This document shows, piece after piece, positions 8,903 to 18,119 of a stretch of 34,607 bases of DNA. The DNA is from Chromobacterium aquaticum. Its GTDB lineage: Bacteria; Pseudomonadota; Gammaproteobacteria; Burkholderiales; Chromobacteriaceae. Numbering within the stretch: position 1 is the first letter of the stretch; every line of letters begins with the position of its first letter. The DNA lies in NCBI RefSeq assembly GCF_021129195.1, contig NZ_JAJOHW010000119.1, positions 1 through 34,607 of the forward strand. The letters are read 5' to 3'. The position numbers and the translations under genes were made by a program. Below the pieces are notes generated by a model. That model searched no databases and was not told the DNA's origin. It worked only from the letters and a program-made list of their open reading frames with translations.

Positions 8903-8940
8903 GTCATGCCAGGGCGAGCCAGTTCAAGGTCTGGCGAACA

Positions 8941-11900
8941 TTAGCGCGGCAGCTCGTTCCACTGCTTCAACAGCCGCTTGGTGGACACCGGGTATGGCGT
9001 TTTCAGTTCCTGGGCGAACAGGCTGACGCGCAGTTCCTCGATCTGCCAGCGGAAATCCAGCAAGGCCTGGGACGCGCCTTCGGCTTCATTGTCCTCGGCT
9101 ACCCGGGTTTCCCATTTCTGCCATAGGTCGCGGATTTCCGCGCCGCGCTGGCCGTCGCGCTGCGGATTGGCCGGCTGCTTGTCCATGCGCAAGCCCATCG
9201 CGCGCATATAGCGCGGCAAGTGCGGCAGCTGGCTCCACGGCGTGGCGGCCAGGAAGCCCTTGTAAACCAGCTTGGCCAATTGCTGCTGCAGCTCGTAGCC
9301 CAGCTTGTGCTTCTGCATCTTGACGCTGAGCGGGCCGTATTCCGACGCCACCTGGCCCAGATACTGGGTCACCGCCTGGTTGACCGCCGGCAGCCGGGTG
9401 CGAGCGCGGGTTTTCTGCTCGTTGAAGGCTTTCTCATTGCGCGGCAGCGCGTCGTCGCCGATGAAGGCGCGGTCGCAGATGCAGGCGATGGCGTCGGCCA
9501 GCAGTTCGTCGACATTGGCCGCCGCGCGCAGCTGCAGACCCAGCTGAGTCATGCCGGGCAGGCCCTTGGACAGCTGCTTCATCTGTTCCTTGAGCTGCAG
9601 CTGCAGCAGCCGGATCACGCCCTGGCGGTGATGGCGCTCGGCCATCAACTGGGTGTCGAACAGGCGGATCGCCACCTTGTCCTGCTCCAGCGTCAGCGCC
9701 GGGTAGCCGGTCAGCTGCTGGCGGCCGCGGGCGAACTGAATGCTTTCCGGCAGTTCGCCAAAGTCCCAGCTGCTGACTTCGTCGCGTTCGAACTCCGCGC
9801 TGGTGTCGCGGAAGGTCAGCTGGGCGGCCTGGCCGAACTGCTTTTGCAGCGCCAGCAGATCGCGGCCCAGGCCGATTTCCTGCTTGCCGTCGTCAATGAC
9901 GCGGAAGTTGAACAGCAGATGGGCCGGCAGCTCCTGGGCGCGGAAATCGTCGATGTCCACTTTGACGCCGCCGGTTTCGCGCAGGATGAAGCGCGCCAGC
10001 TGCGGCGCGATCGGCTGCTGTTGATCCGGATTGACGCTGAGGAAGCGGGTGACGAAGTCCGGCACCGGCACGCAGCAGCGGCGGATCTGCTTGGGCAGGC
10101 CCTTGATCAGCTGTTGCAGCTTCTCGCGCACCATGCCGGGCACCAGCCATTCGAAGGCGGCCGGCTGCAGGCGGTTGAGGATGGCCAGCGGCACGTCCAG
10201 GGTGACGCCGTCCAGCGGGTGGTTGGGTTCGAAGCGGTAGCGCAGCTTGAGGCGGCCGTCTTCCAGTTCCAGCCATTCCGGGAACTGGTTTTCGGTGACA
10301 TGTTGCGCGGCGTGGCGCATCAGTTCTTCGCGCGTCAGGTGCAGCAGTTTGGCTTCGGTCTTTTCCGCCTCCTTGCGCCAGGCCTCGAAGCTGGCGGCGT
10401 CCACCACCTCGGCCGGAATCCGTTCGCTGTAGAAGGCGAACAGGGCCTCTTCGTCCACCAGCACGTCCTGACGCCGCGCCTTGTGCTCCAGCTGCTCCAC
10501 TTCGCGAATCAATTGCTGATTGCGCTGGAAGAAGGGCGCGTTGCTGACGTAGTCCATATTCACCAGCGCGCCGCGGATGAACAGCTCACGCGCTTCTTTC
10601 GGCGCGATGCGGCCGTAGCTGACCGGCCGGCGCGGCACCAGGGTCAGGCCGTACAGGGTAATGCGTTCGCTGGCCACCACTTCGCCGCGGCTCTTTTCCC
10701 AGTGCGGGTCGAAGTAATGGTATTTGACCAGGTGCGGCGCCAGCTTTTCCACCCATTCCGGCTCGATCTTGGCCACGCAGCGGGCGTAGAGGCGGGTGGT
10801 TTCCACCAGTTCCGCCGCCACCAGCCATTTGGGCTTGGCCTTTTTCAGGCCGGAGCCGGGGAAGACGTGGAAGTTGACGCCGCGGGTGCCTTGGTAATCG
10901 TCGCCTTCCTGGTTTTTCATGCCCAGATTGCCGATCAGGCCGGTCACCAGCGCCTTGTGCAGGTTTTCATAAGCGACGGCGTCCAGCTGCTGGCGCTTTT
11001 TCTGCGTCATCTGCGCGTCCGGCTGCTCGGCGTCGGCGTGCGCCTGTTCGCGCTTGATCAGGCCCAGCTCGCCGGCGATGTCGGCCAGCTGCGCGTGCAG
11101 TTCGCGCCATTCGCGCAAGCGCAGATGGGACAGGAAGTGCTCGTGGCAGGTGTTGATCAGCAGACGGTTGGATTTCTTGTGCTTGAGCGCGTCGGCAAAG
11201 AAGTCCCACAGGTGCAGGAAGGACAGGAAGTCGGACTTCTCGTCGTTGAAGCGCGCCTGCGCGCGTTCGGCCGCCTCGCGCGCCTCGAACGGGCGTTCGC
11301 GCGGGTCTTGCACGCTGAGGGCGGCGGCGATGATCAGCACTTCGCGCACGCAGCCGAAGTCGCGGCCGGCCAGCAGCAGGCGGCCCACTTTCGGGTCCAC
11401 CGGAATCCGCGCCAGCTCCTTGCCCACGCTGGTGAGTTCGCCCTTGTCGTCCACCGCGCCCAGCTCGGTCAACACCTGGTAGCCGTCGGCGATCAGTCGG
11501 CTGCTCGGCGCTTCCAGGAAGGGGAAGGCGTCCACCTTGCCCAGCCGCAGCGCGGCCATGCGCAGGATGACCGCGGCCAGGTTGGAGCGGACGATTTCCG
11601 GATCGGTGAAAGCCGGGCGCTGGTTGAAGTCGTCCTCGCCGTACAGGCGCACGCAGATGCCGGCCTCGACGCGACCGCAACGGCCGGCGCGCTGCCGCGC
11701 CGCCGCCTGGGAGATTTTCTCCACTTGCAGCTGTTCCACCTTGGCGCGCGGGCTGTAGCGGTTGATGCGCGCCTGGCCAGTGTCGATCACGTATTTGATG
11801 CCCGGCACCGTCAGCGAGGTTTCGGCCACATTGGTGGCCAGCACGATGCGGCGGCCGCCGGAAGGCTTGAAGATCTTCTGCTGGTCCTCGTTGGACAGAC

Positions 11901-12876
11901 GCGCGAACAAGGGCAGGATTTCGTAGCCGCGGATGCCGGACTTGCGCAGTTTTTCCGCGGTTTCGCGGATTTCGCGCTCGCCGGGCAGGAAGACCAGCAT
12001 ATCGCCCGGACCCTGGCGCGACAGCTCGTCGACGGCGTCGACGATGGCGCCTTCCATCTCCACTTCGCGCTCGTCTTCGTCGCGCTGCGCCAACGGGCGG
12101 TAACGCACTTCCACCGGATAAGTGCGGCCGGAGACTTCGATCACCGGCGCGCCGTCGAAATGGCGGGAGAAGCGGTCGGCATCTATGGTGGCCGAGGTGA
12201 TGATCACCTTCAGGTCCGGCCGACGCGGCAGCAGCTGTTTCAGATAACCCAGCAGGAAGTCGATGTTGAGGCTGCGTTCATGCGCCTCGTCGATGATGAT
12301 GGTGTCGTAGCTTTCCAGGTAACGGTCGGTCTGGGTTTCCGCCAGCATGATGCCGTCGGTCATCAGCTTGATCACCGATTTGTCCGACAGCTTGTCGGTG
12401 AAGCGCACCTTGAAGCCGACATGCTCGCCCAGCGTGGATTTCAGTTCCTGGGCGATGCGGCTGGCCACCGAGCGCGCGGCCAGGCGGCGCGGCTGGGTGT
12501 GGCCGATCAGGCCGTGCACGCCGCGGCCCAGTTCCAGGCAGATCTTGGGCAGCTGGGTGGTTTTGCCGGAGCCGGTTTCGCCGCAGATGATCACCACCTG
12601 GTGACGCTCGATCGCGGTCTTGATGTCGGCCAGTTTCTGGTTGACCGGCAGGGCGTCGTCGAAATCGGGCTTGGGCAGATGGGCGCGGCGCGCGGCCACT
12701 TTGGCGGCGGAGCGCTCGATCTGTGTCTGGATATCGGCCAGCTGTCTGTCCGCGGGCTGGTTTTTCTTCAGCCGCTCGGCGGCGTCGCTCAGTTTGCGGC
12801 GCAAGGCGTGGCGGTCGCGGATCAGGCAGGAGGGGAGGTCGGCCTTGAGTTGGGCCAGCAGCTGGGCAGCAGTCAT
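8941..12876 (-). CDS. hrpA: ATP-dependent RNA helicase HrpA
   Basis: 1311 residues, the usual length for HrpA. Walker A GETGSGKT (99-106), DEAH box IIIDEAHERS (196-199), SATIDADRFS (motif III), and QRAGRCGR (motif VI), followed by helicase-associated, OB-fold and DUF3418 regions. HrpA is a 3'-5' DEAH RNA helicase linked to mRNA processing and rescue of stalled ribosomes. No strong Shine-Dalgarno precedes the ATG at 12876. The gene is monocistronic, closed by the terminator at 8868. A very long open frame on the opposite strand is a codon-bias shadow. Confidence 0.97.
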   Translation of the reverse strand: MTAAQLLAQLKADLPSCLIRDRHALRRKLSDAAERLKKNQPADRQLADIQTQIERSAAKVAARRAHLPKPDFDDALPVNQKLADIKTAIERHQVVIICGETGSGKTTQLPKICLELGRGVHGLIGHTQPRRLAARSVASRIAQELKSTLGEHVGFKVRFTDKLSDKSVIKLMTDGIMLAETQTDRYLESYDTIIIDEAHERSLNIDFLLGYLKQLLPRRPDLKVIITSATIDADRFSRHFDGAPVIEVSGRTYPVEVRYRPLAQRDEDEREVEMEGAIVDAVDELSRQGPGDMLVFLPGEREIRETAEKLRKSGIRGYEILPLFARLSNEDQQKIFKPSGGRRIVLATNVAETSLTVPGIKYVIDTGQARINRYSPRAKVEQLQVEKISQAAARQRAGRCGRVEAGICVRLYGEDDFNQRPAFTDPEIVRSNLAAVILRMAALRLGKVDAFPFLEAPSSRLIADGYQVLTELGAVDDKGELTSVGKELARIPVDPKVGRLLLAGRDFGCVREVLIIAAALSVQDPRERPFEAREAAERAQARFNDEKSDFLSFLHLWDFFADALKHKKSNRLLINTCHEHFLSHLRLREWRELHAQLADIAGELGLIKREQAHADAEQPDAQMTQKKRQQLDAVAYENLHKALVTGLIGNLGMKNQEGDDYQGTRGVNFHVFPGSGLKKAKPKWLVAAELVETTRLYARCVAKIEPEWVEKLAPHLVKYHYFDPHWEKSRGEVVASERITLYGLTLVPRRPVSYGRIAPKEARELFIRGALVNMDYVSNAPFFQRNQQLIREVEQLEHKARRQDVLVDEEALFAFYSERIPAEVVDAASFEAWRKEAEKTEAKLLHLTREELMRHAAQHVTENQFPEWLELEDGRLKLRYRFEPNHPLDGVTLDVPLAILNRLQPAAFEWLVPGMVREKLQQLIKGLPKQIRRCCVPVPDFVTRFLSVNPDQQQPIAPQLARFILRETGGVKVDIDDFRAQELPAHLLFNFRVIDDGKQEIGLGRDLLALQKQFGQAAQLTFRDTSAEFERDEVSSWDFGELPESIQFARGRQQLTGYPALTLEQDKVAIRLFDTQLMAERHHRQGVIRLLQLQLKEQMKQLSKGLPGMTQLGLQLRAAANVDELLADAIACICDRAFIGDDALPRNEKAFNEQKTRARTRLPAVNQAVTQYLGQVASEYGPLSVKMQKHKLGYELQQQLAKLVYKGFLAATPWSQLPHLPRYMRAMGLRMDKQPANPQRDGQRGAEIRDLWQKWETRVAEDNEAEGASQALLDFRWQIEELRVSLFAQELKTPYPVSTKRLLKQWNELPR

Positions 12877-12973
12877 CGGGAAAAGAACACTGGATTACAG
12901 GAAAGCGGCGATTATAACAGCTGCGTGGCGCTCCGGCAGGCCTGGATTGCCGGCCGGACGCCCGCGGAACGGC

Positions 12974-13339
12974 TTATTTGCGCTGGCGGTAGCGGCCCAG
13001 CTCCGCTTTCAGCCAGGCGGCGCTGGCTACCGGCTGCGCCGCGCCGCAACGCACTTGGTAGGCTTTACCGCTGATGCTGCTCTGGGTGGCCGCGCGTTCG
13101 ATGAAGCTTTCCGTGTTGCTGACCCAGTCTTTTTTCAGCAAATACTGGTATTTGTCGTTCAGATGATCGCGGGCCTCCTTGGAACCGTACCAGCTGCCGT
13201 TGCGGTTGAATTCGCAGCCGGATTTGGCCAGATAGTCCAGCAGGTGATCGATTTCAGCTTTGGCGGCGGGGGTGGGTGCGGCGACGGCGGCGCCGGCGCT
13301 CAAACAAAAAACCAGCCAGATCGGCAGCTTCAGGGTCAT
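12974..13339 (-). CDS. Exported DUF5329-family protein
   Basis: 121 residues. A signal peptide (MTLKLPIWLVFCLSAGAAVA) is followed by a small domain with IDHLLDYLAKSGCEFNRNGSW, the KYQYLLKKDWVSNTESFIE stretch and SSISGKAYQVRC, matching the DUF5329 pattern with two conserved cysteines. It is probably periplasmic; function unknown. Of three in-frame ATGs the one at 13339 is chosen because GGAG sits 6 nt upstream, inside the codons of the next ATG at 13351. Confidence 0.78.
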   Translation of the reverse strand: MTLKLPIWLVFCLSAGAAVAAPTPAAKAEIDHLLDYLAKSGCEFNRNGSWYGSKEARDHLNDKYQYLLKKDWVSNTESFIERAATQSSISGKAYQVRCGAAQPVASAAWLKAELGRYRQRK

Positions 13340-13428
13340 GCATCGCTCCATTGCAATTGGAATGCGCTGACTATGCGCGATGGGGCTGGGCTTGTCCAAC
13401 TTCTACGCCGCCTTTATGCTGTGCCGGT

Positions 13429-13580
13429 CTTCAGGGCGGGGTGAAACTCCCCACCGGCGGTATGCCGCGGCGAATGCCGGCGGCGAGCCCGCGAGCGCCG
13501 CGCAGCCGTTTCCATGATGCGCGGGTCAGCAGATTCGGTGAGAAGCCGAAGCCGACGGTGATAGTCCGGATGAGAGAAGA
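13429..13580 (+). promoter_or_regulatory. FMN riboswitch (RFN element)
   Basis: The conserved RFN blocks are present in order: AGGGCGGGGTGAAACTCCCC, ACCGGCGGTA, AGCCCGCGAGCG, GGTCAGCAGATTCGGTGAGA, AGCCGACGGTGATAGTCCGG and ATGAGAGAAGA. The aptamer binds FMN and normally turns off riboflavin synthesis or uptake genes. It is followed at once by an intrinsic terminator that would be its expression platform. No riboflavin gene is next to it: a MITE-like element and a methyltransferase gene follow. Confidence 0.95.
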
Positions 13581-13584
13581 CGCG

Positions 13585-13614
13585 CGCCAGGCTCTGAGAG
13601 CCTGGCGTGTCTTT
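13585..13614 (+). terminator. Terminator / expression platform of the FMN riboswitch
   Basis: A perfect 11-bp palindromic stem (CGCCAGGCTCT / AGAGCCTGGCG around a single G) followed by TGTCTTT, five bases after the last conserved RFN block. This is consistent with FMN-induced transcription termination. Confidence 0.85.
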
Positions 13615-13657
13615 GCGCGTCGGCATGGCCGTGCGCCGCCCTGGGGCGCTTTCCTTA

Positions 13658-13797
13658 GAACCTGCTCAATGTCTGCTGCGCTTCAGCGATACGGCGTTGA
13701 AAACACCTTCGAAATGCTCATGTACTACTTGTGCATTCCGCTTTCTCTGCTGTTTTCGCCTTGTCTCGCTCTTGCTCGCGAGACTTTGAACAGGCTC
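13658..13797 (+). mobile_element. MITE-like element, copy 2 (140 bp)
   Basis: Left end GAACCTGCTCAATGTCT; the right end complements to GAGCCTGTTCAAAGTCTCG. The flanking target duplication is TTA (13655-13657 and 13798-13800). Same orientation as copy 1 and clearly homologous along its length. It sits between the riboswitch terminator and the methyltransferase gene, so it may have separated the riboswitch from its original target or brought new promoter sequence. Confidence 0.88.
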
Positions 13798-13821
13798 TTA
13801 GATTTTTTACGGAGCCTCCCC

Positions 13822-14559
13822 ATGCAGCAAAACATCTACGACCATCCGATCTTTTTCTCCCAATACCAAGCCTTGCGCGACAGCGACACCGGGCTGAACG
13901 GCGTTTTGGAGCAGCCCGCCTTGCGCGGCGCGCTGCCGCCGCTGGCCGGCGCCGACGTGCTGGACCTGGGTTGCGGTTTCGGCGATTTCGCCCGCTGGGC
14001 GCGCGGCGAGGGCGCGGCCAGCGTCACCGCGGTGGACTTGTCCGAGCGCATGCTGGAACAGGCGCGAGCGCGCACCCAGGATTCAGCGATTCATTACCGG
14101 CGCGCGGCCATCGAGGACTATCAGCCGCCCGCCGACGCTTATGATCTGGCGGTGTCTTCGCTGGCGCTGCACTATGTGGCGAATTACGCTGCGGTGGCGG
14201 CGCGCGTGTTCGCCGCGCTGCGGCCAGGCGGCGTGTTCGCGCTGACGGTGGAGCATCCCATTTGCACCGCCAGCCCGCAGGGCTGGGCGCTGGACGCGGC
14301 GGGCGAGCCATCACACTGGACGCTGGACGCGTATTTCCAGCAAGACGCGCGCGCAAGCCGCTGGTTCGTCGACGGCGTGATCAAGCAGCACCGCACGGTG
14401 GAAAGCTATGTGAAAGGCTTGTTGGACGCCGGCTTCCAACTGCTTCACCTGGGCGAGCCCGCGCCAGACCCGCAGACGCTGGCATATCGGGACGGTTTAC
14501 GGCCGCACGCGCGCCGTCCGGCCTTGCTGCTGCTCGTCGCGCGAAAGCCTGCGCGCTAG
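13822..14559 (+). CDS. Class I SAM-dependent methyltransferase
   Basis: 245 residues. The SAM-binding motif I DVLDLGCGFGDFARWA lies at about residues 48-63, the acidic motif II VTAVDLSERML ends strand 2, then YDLAVSSLALHYVANY (motif IV) and LRPGGVFALTVEHPI (motif V). This is the UbiE/BioC-like type 11 fold that methylates small molecules or lipids; the substrate is unknown. The ATG follows ACGGAG. It lies just after the MITE-like copy 2. If no promoter lies within or after that element, expression would depend on read-through from the FMN riboswitch. Confidence 0.88.
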   Translation: MQQNIYDHPIFFSQYQALRDSDTGLNGVLEQPALRGALPPLAGADVLDLGCGFGDFARWARGEGAASVTAVDLSERMLEQARARTQDSAIHYRRAAIEDYQPPADAYDLAVSSLALHYVANYAAVAARVFAALRPGGVFALTVEHPICTASPQGWALDAAGEPSHWTLDAYFQQDARASRWFVDGVIKQHRTVESYVKGLLDAGFQLLHLGEPAPDPQTLAYRDGLRPHARRPALLLLVARKPAR

Positions 14560-14642
14560 CGCGGCCTTGCCGGGTCGGCGCGCAGAACCAAGCCGCGCCG
14601 CCCCGGTCCAGCAATAATCGGGCAAGAATCAGGAGGAGGGCG

Positions 14643-15437
14643 ATGAGAAGAGGATGGGCTGCGGGGATTCTGATTCTGGTCTTATCGACGGCGCCCGCCA
14701 TCGGCAAGACCCCGCCGGAACGGGCCGTCATCGAACCGGCCCACATCGTCGAGGCCATCAAGCTGCAACAGGAAGCGGACGCCGCCAAGGACAGGCCGCC
14801 GCAAAACGGCGAGCCGTGGTTTACCGTATTGGAGGGCAAGCGTCCCATCATCGTCACCGCGCCACACGCCACCAGCCCGTTTCGCGATGGGCAATACCGT
14901 TTCTCCGATGGCGGCGGCACCGCGGCCTTGGCGACGATGTTGCACCAACTGGCCGGCGCCACTGCGATCTACACCACCCGCGCCTCGCCGTCCGACCCCA
15001 ATTACGAAGACGACAACGCCTTCAAACGCAAGCTGGCGGCTTTGATTGCCGACCAGCGCCCCTTGCTGGTGCTGGACTTGCACGGCAGTCATCCCTACCG
15101 GCCCTACGACGTGGATTTCGGCACCCTGAACGGAGCTTCGCTCCTGGGTAAGCCCTGGCTGCGACAGCGGCTGGAGCAGCGTTTGCGAGGGCAGGGCGTG
15201 CTCAATCTCTCCGACAACTACTTCGCCGCGTCCAAGCACCAGACCATCGCCAAATTCGCCTCGCGGCTGGGCGTGCCCGCCATTCAGCTGGAAATTAGTA
15301 GCACCTGGCTCACGCCCTCGGACGGGAGTCTGGCCGCGCATCGCTTCTCCCAGCTCTTGCAGGCGCTGGTGCGCTACGCGCGGGAGATAGAGAGCGAGGC
15401 GACCGCGCCTCAGGCCTGGCTGTCTTCGTCGCCGTAG
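14643..15437 (+). CDS. Exported N-formylglutamate amidohydrolase-like protein
   Basis: 264 residues. A hydrophobic N-terminal signal ([19 protein letters not shown]) suggests export. The body matches the FGase/HutG2-type fold: [15 protein letters not shown] with a candidate zinc His, [30 protein letters not shown], and [10 protein letters not shown]. Known members hydrolyse N-formylglutamate in histidine breakdown, but those are cytoplasmic and lie with hut genes. Here there is a signal peptide and no hut neighbour, so the substrate is open. AGGAGGAGGG precedes the ATG. The last 28 bp overlap the convergent queH. Confidence 0.72.
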   Translation: MRRGWAAGILILVLSTAPAIGKTPPERAVIEPAHIVEAIKLQQEADAAKDRPPQNGEPWFTVLEGKRPIIVTAPHATSPFRDGQYRFSDGGGTAALATMLHQLAGATAIYTTRASPSDPNYEDDNAFKRKLAALIADQRPLLVLDLHGSHPYRPYDVDFGTLNGASLLGKPWLRQRLEQRLRGQGVLNLSDNYFAASKHQTIAKFASRLGVPAIQLEISSTWLTPSDGSLAAHRFSQLLQALVRYAREIESEATAPQAWLSSSP

Positions 15438-16093
15438 TATTTGACGCCTAGGCGGATCACCGGACGGCCGCTGTCGCGGCGCTGGCGGTTGCTGTCGCGC
15501 AGGGAATAGGCGCAACCGCAGTACTCCTGTTGATAGAACTGTTCGCGCTTGCTGATTTCTATCATGCGCGCGGAGCCGCCGCCCTTGCGCCAGTTGTAGT
15601 CCCAATAGATCAGGCCGGGGTAGCGCGCGGCCGCGCGCGCGCCGCAGTCGTTGATCTGCTGCATGTTTTTCCAGCGCGAAATCCCCAGCGAGCTGGTGAT
15701 GACGGGGAAGCCGTGCTCATGCGCGTACAGGGCGGTGCGCTCGAAACGCATGTCGAAGCACATGGTGCAGCGCACGCCGCGCTCCGGCTCATCCTCCATG
15801 CCCTTGGCGCGTGCGAACCAATTGTCGCGATCATAATCCGCATCGACGAAGGGAATGCCGAACTGCTCGGCGAAACGGATGTTCTCGTTCTTGCGCAGTT
15901 CGTACTCTTTCAGCGGATGGATGTTGGGGTTGTAGAAGAAGATGGTGAAGTCGATGCCCGTGGCTTGCATCGCCTCCATCACTTCTCCGGAGCAGGGCGC
16001 GCAACATGAGTGCAGCAAGACCTTGTCATGGCCGTCCGGCAGGGGCAGCGGCTGGCGCTCAAATGCTATGTTCATGGCGGTGGGTGGCGTCAT
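15410..16093 (-). CDS. queH: Epoxyqueuosine reductase QueH
   Basis: About 227 residues. Matches the QueH (DUF208) family: HSCCAPCSG near residues 28-36, [33 protein letters not shown] and [10 protein letters not shown]. The Cys pairs hold an iron-sulfur cluster and metal site. QueH catalyses the last step of queuosine synthesis, reducing epoxyqueuosine in tRNA, and replaces the unrelated QueG. The start is uncertain: ATG at 16093 or at 16075 (MNIAFERQ); neither has a good ribosome site. It lies 63 bp after the phosphatase gene on the same strand and overlaps the FGase-like gene tail to tail. Confidence 0.92.
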   Translation of the reverse strand: MTPPTAMNIAFERQPLPLPDGHDKVLLHSCCAPCSGEVMEAMQATGIDFTIFFYNPNIHPLKEYELRKNENIRFAEQFGIPFVDADYDRDNWFARAKGMEDEPERGVRCTMCFDMRFERTALYAHEHGFPVITSSLGISRWKNMQQINDCGARAAARYPGLIYWDYNWRKGGGSARMIEISKREQFYQQEYCGCAYSLRDSNRQRRDSGRPVIRLGVKYYGDEDSQA

Positions 16094-16156
16094 ATGAAAA
16101 TTGCGAATTATGTTGCCGCGCCGCCGTGGAATCAAGGCGCGCCCGCCATCGCCCGC

Positions 16157-17359
16157 TCAAACGTCCTGCCATCCCGGCTGGGATGAGGGGGCTTTCGCTT
16201 CCGCGCGCATGATTTGGGGTGGCGCGCTAAGCACCAGCAAGGAAGCGTCATCCAGCATCGCCTCGTTCTGGCGGTGGCGCTGCAAGGCCTGCAGCACGCT
16301 ATCGCCGATCCGATCCGGCCAGCCGGTTTCCACCGCCTTGACCACGCCGTCCAGGCCGAACATTTGCTCATTATCCGCCCGCGCCTCGGTAATGCCGTCG
16401 GAGCTGATCACCAGCCGGTGTCCGCTTCCCAGTCTGCCGCTTTCCAGCGATTTGTCGAACTGCCCGGCCTCCAGTATGCCCAGCGGCGGGTGCTCCGAGC
16501 GGAAGTGCTTGATCTTGCGTCCGGCGGCATCGAACATCAACGCGCAGGGAATGCCGCCGTTCCAGACCTGCAGGCATTGGCTGTCGGCATCGATGGCGAC
16601 GATGATGGCGGCGACGAAGCGGCCGAAGGGCAGCAGCCGGTGCAATTTGTCGTTGATGGCGGCGGCGATGTCGCTCAGCGGCGTTTGCGCTTGCGCCAGA
16701 TCATAAAAACACTCCACCGCCGGAATCGCGCTAATCGCGGCGGTAAGTCCGTGGCCGGTGCAGTCGGCCAACATCAGATACTCGCGCTCGTCGGCGCGGG
16801 CGTAGCAAATCAGGTCGCCATTGAATTGCGAGGCGGGCCGCAGATGGCGCCAGACATGGGCGGGCAGTTCCAATTGCTGCCGGTTCAGGCGTTCCACCAG
16901 CTCCAGCGCATAGCTTTGTTCACGTTCGTTGCTGAGGAAGTAATGTTCCAGGCGCACCGCGTCCTGATTGATCTGCTGCTGCATCTTGGCGATGCGCAGG
17001 AAAACCTGGACCTTGGCCGCCAGCAGTTCCGGGCTGACCGGCTTGGTCAGATAATCGTCGCCGCCGGCCTTGAGCCCGTCGATCAAGTCTTGCTGCTGAC
17101 TCAGGCCCGTCAGGAAAATGATGGGCACCCAGTGCTCGCCAAACAGCGCGCGCAACTCCACCGTGGCCTGCAAGCCATTCATCACCGGCATGATGATGTC
17201 CATCAGGATCAGGTCGTAGCGGGTTTCCCGGCAGCGAGCCAGCGCTTCCTCGCCATTATTGGCGAGATCGCAGCAATAGCCCTGATCCTGGATCAGGGTG
17301 CTGACCGTCAGGCGATTGGTGGCGCTGTCGTCCACGAGCAGGATTTTCGGCGGGGGCAT
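16157..17359 (-). CDS. Response regulator with PP2C (SpoIIE/RsbU-type) phosphatase output
   Basis: 400 residues. The receiver domain at about 3-125 has the acidic pair D10/D11, the phosphorylation site D54 (LILMDIIMP), T84 and K106 (YLTKPVSP). A short coiled linker (MQQQINQDAVRLEHYFLSNE) leads to a PP2C-like phosphatase with FNGDLICYA, MLADCTGHGLTAAIS and ISSDGITEARA metal-binding aspartates. Such proteins dephosphorylate anti-sigma antagonists to control stress or motility. No partner kinase or STAS protein is nearby. The start at 17359 has AGGAAAA six bases upstream; the frame runs 39 codons further without support. Confidence 0.9.
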   Translation of the reverse strand: MPPPKILLVDDSATNRLTVSTLIQDQGYCCDLANNGEEALARCRETRYDLILMDIIMPVMNGLQATVELRALFGEHWVPIIFLTGLSQQQDLIDGLKAGGDDYLTKPVSPELLAAKVQVFLRIAKMQQQINQDAVRLEHYFLSNEREQSYALELVERLNRQQLELPAHVWRHLRPASQFNGDLICYARADEREYLMLADCTGHGLTAAISAIPAVECFYDLAQAQTPLSDIAAAINDKLHRLLPFGRFVAAIIVAIDADSQCLQVWNGGIPCALMFDAAGRKIKHFRSEHPPLGILEAGQFDKSLESGRLGSGHRLVISSDGITEARADNEQMFGLDGVVKAVETGWPDRIGDSVLQALQRHRQNEAMLDDASLLVLSAPPQIMRAEAKAPSSQPGWQDV

Positions 17360-17501
17360 GCGGTTTTCCTGTGCGGCAGGGGTAAAGGCGTGATTTGCGC
17401 AAGTAGCCATGGGTGCAATTACATTGGCATCATGTTTGGGGTATAGCATATGCGGTCGCACAATGTCGCATTGCAAGGCAAAAGCGTACCGCCAGGCAGG
17501 A

Positions 17502-17521
17502 CCGCGGCAAGATTGCCGCGG
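17502..17521. other. GC-rich hairpin in the divergent intergenic region
   Basis: A perfect dyad, CCGCGGCAA-GA-TTGCCGCGG, lies between the leftward phosphatase gene and the rightward Lys-rich gene. It could be an operator or RNA structure. It lacks a T-run. Confidence 0.35.
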
Positions 17522-17624
17522 CTGTCAATTTCCGCTAAGCCACCCTGGCGGCGCATGCTAGTATGCGGGTTTTGGCGGCGCGCTGCGCCGGCCGTTCCTG
17601 CACAGAAAGTCCCAGACCCTGATC

Positions 17625-18074
17625 ATGAAATTCGCAACCCATTCCATTGCGCTGGCGCTGAGCCTGGCGTTGATCAGCCCGGCCAGTCTGGCCGAACCCG
17701 AAGACATGCCGCTGCCGGGCGATGTACAAATGGCCCCGGCCAGCAAGCCGGCGCGCAAGGCCGCCCCGGTCAAAACCATTCAGCCGGCCGAATCCGTCCG
17801 CGCCGGCAAACAAGCCAAACCGGCGCGCCAGGCCAAAAGCAAGGCCAAGGCAAAAACCGCCAAGCAGAGCAAACGCCAGGCCAAGGCCATCAGCGCCAAG
17901 CAGGCGCGCCACGGCAAGGCAGCCAAGCCAGCTCACAAGCAGCAGCGTGCCGCCAAAGCTGCAAAGCGCGTACCGCAGGCAAAAAAAAGCACGGTTAAAA
18001 AAACCAGCAAAAACAAAAAGGTAGTCAAGGGCGCTAAAAAGACGCATAAAAAAGCGTCCAAAAAGGCGCGTTGA
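17625..18074 (+). CDS. Exported Lys/Ala-rich, histone H1-like basic protein
   Basis: 149 residues. A clear signal peptide (MKFATHSIALALSLALISP, then ASLA) is followed by a short acidic stretch (EPEDMPLPGD) and about 110 residues made mostly of Lys, Ala, Arg and Gln in irregular KAKAK/AKQ/KKxxK repeats. By hand count about 32 of 126 mature residues are Lys. Low-complexity basic proteins like this in bacteria are usually cytoplasmic histone-like factors; a secretion signal is unusual. Role unknown: it may bind surface polyanions, DNA or the cell envelope. Weak Shine-Dalgarno. It ends close to the tRNA-Thr promoter. Confidence 0.75.
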   Translation: MKFATHSIALALSLALISPASLAEPEDMPLPGDVQMAPASKPARKAAPVKTIQPAESVRAGKQAKPARQAKSKAKAKTAKQSKRQAKAISAKQARHGKAAKPAHKQQRAAKAAKRVPQAKKSTVKKTSKNKKVVKGAKKTHKKASKKAR

Positions 18075-18078
18075 CGGC

Positions 18079-18107
18079 TTGCCAAAGCCATTGAGGCGCG
18101 ACATAAT
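18079..18107 (+). promoter_or_regulatory. Putative promoter of tRNA-Thr
   Basis: TTGCCA (-35) and CATAAT (-10) with 17-bp spacing. The -10 box ends 12 bp before the mature tRNA 5' end. Confidence 0.5.
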
Positions 18108-18119
18108 ACGCCTCTCTTC

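Noticed and set aside
9220-13074. A 1284-codon open frame on the plus strand, antisense to hrpA
   Set aside because: It mirrors hrpA codon for codon in a GC-rich genome, has low-complexity Gln/Ala/His/Val/Leu composition and no recognisable domain. It is a codon-bias shadow.
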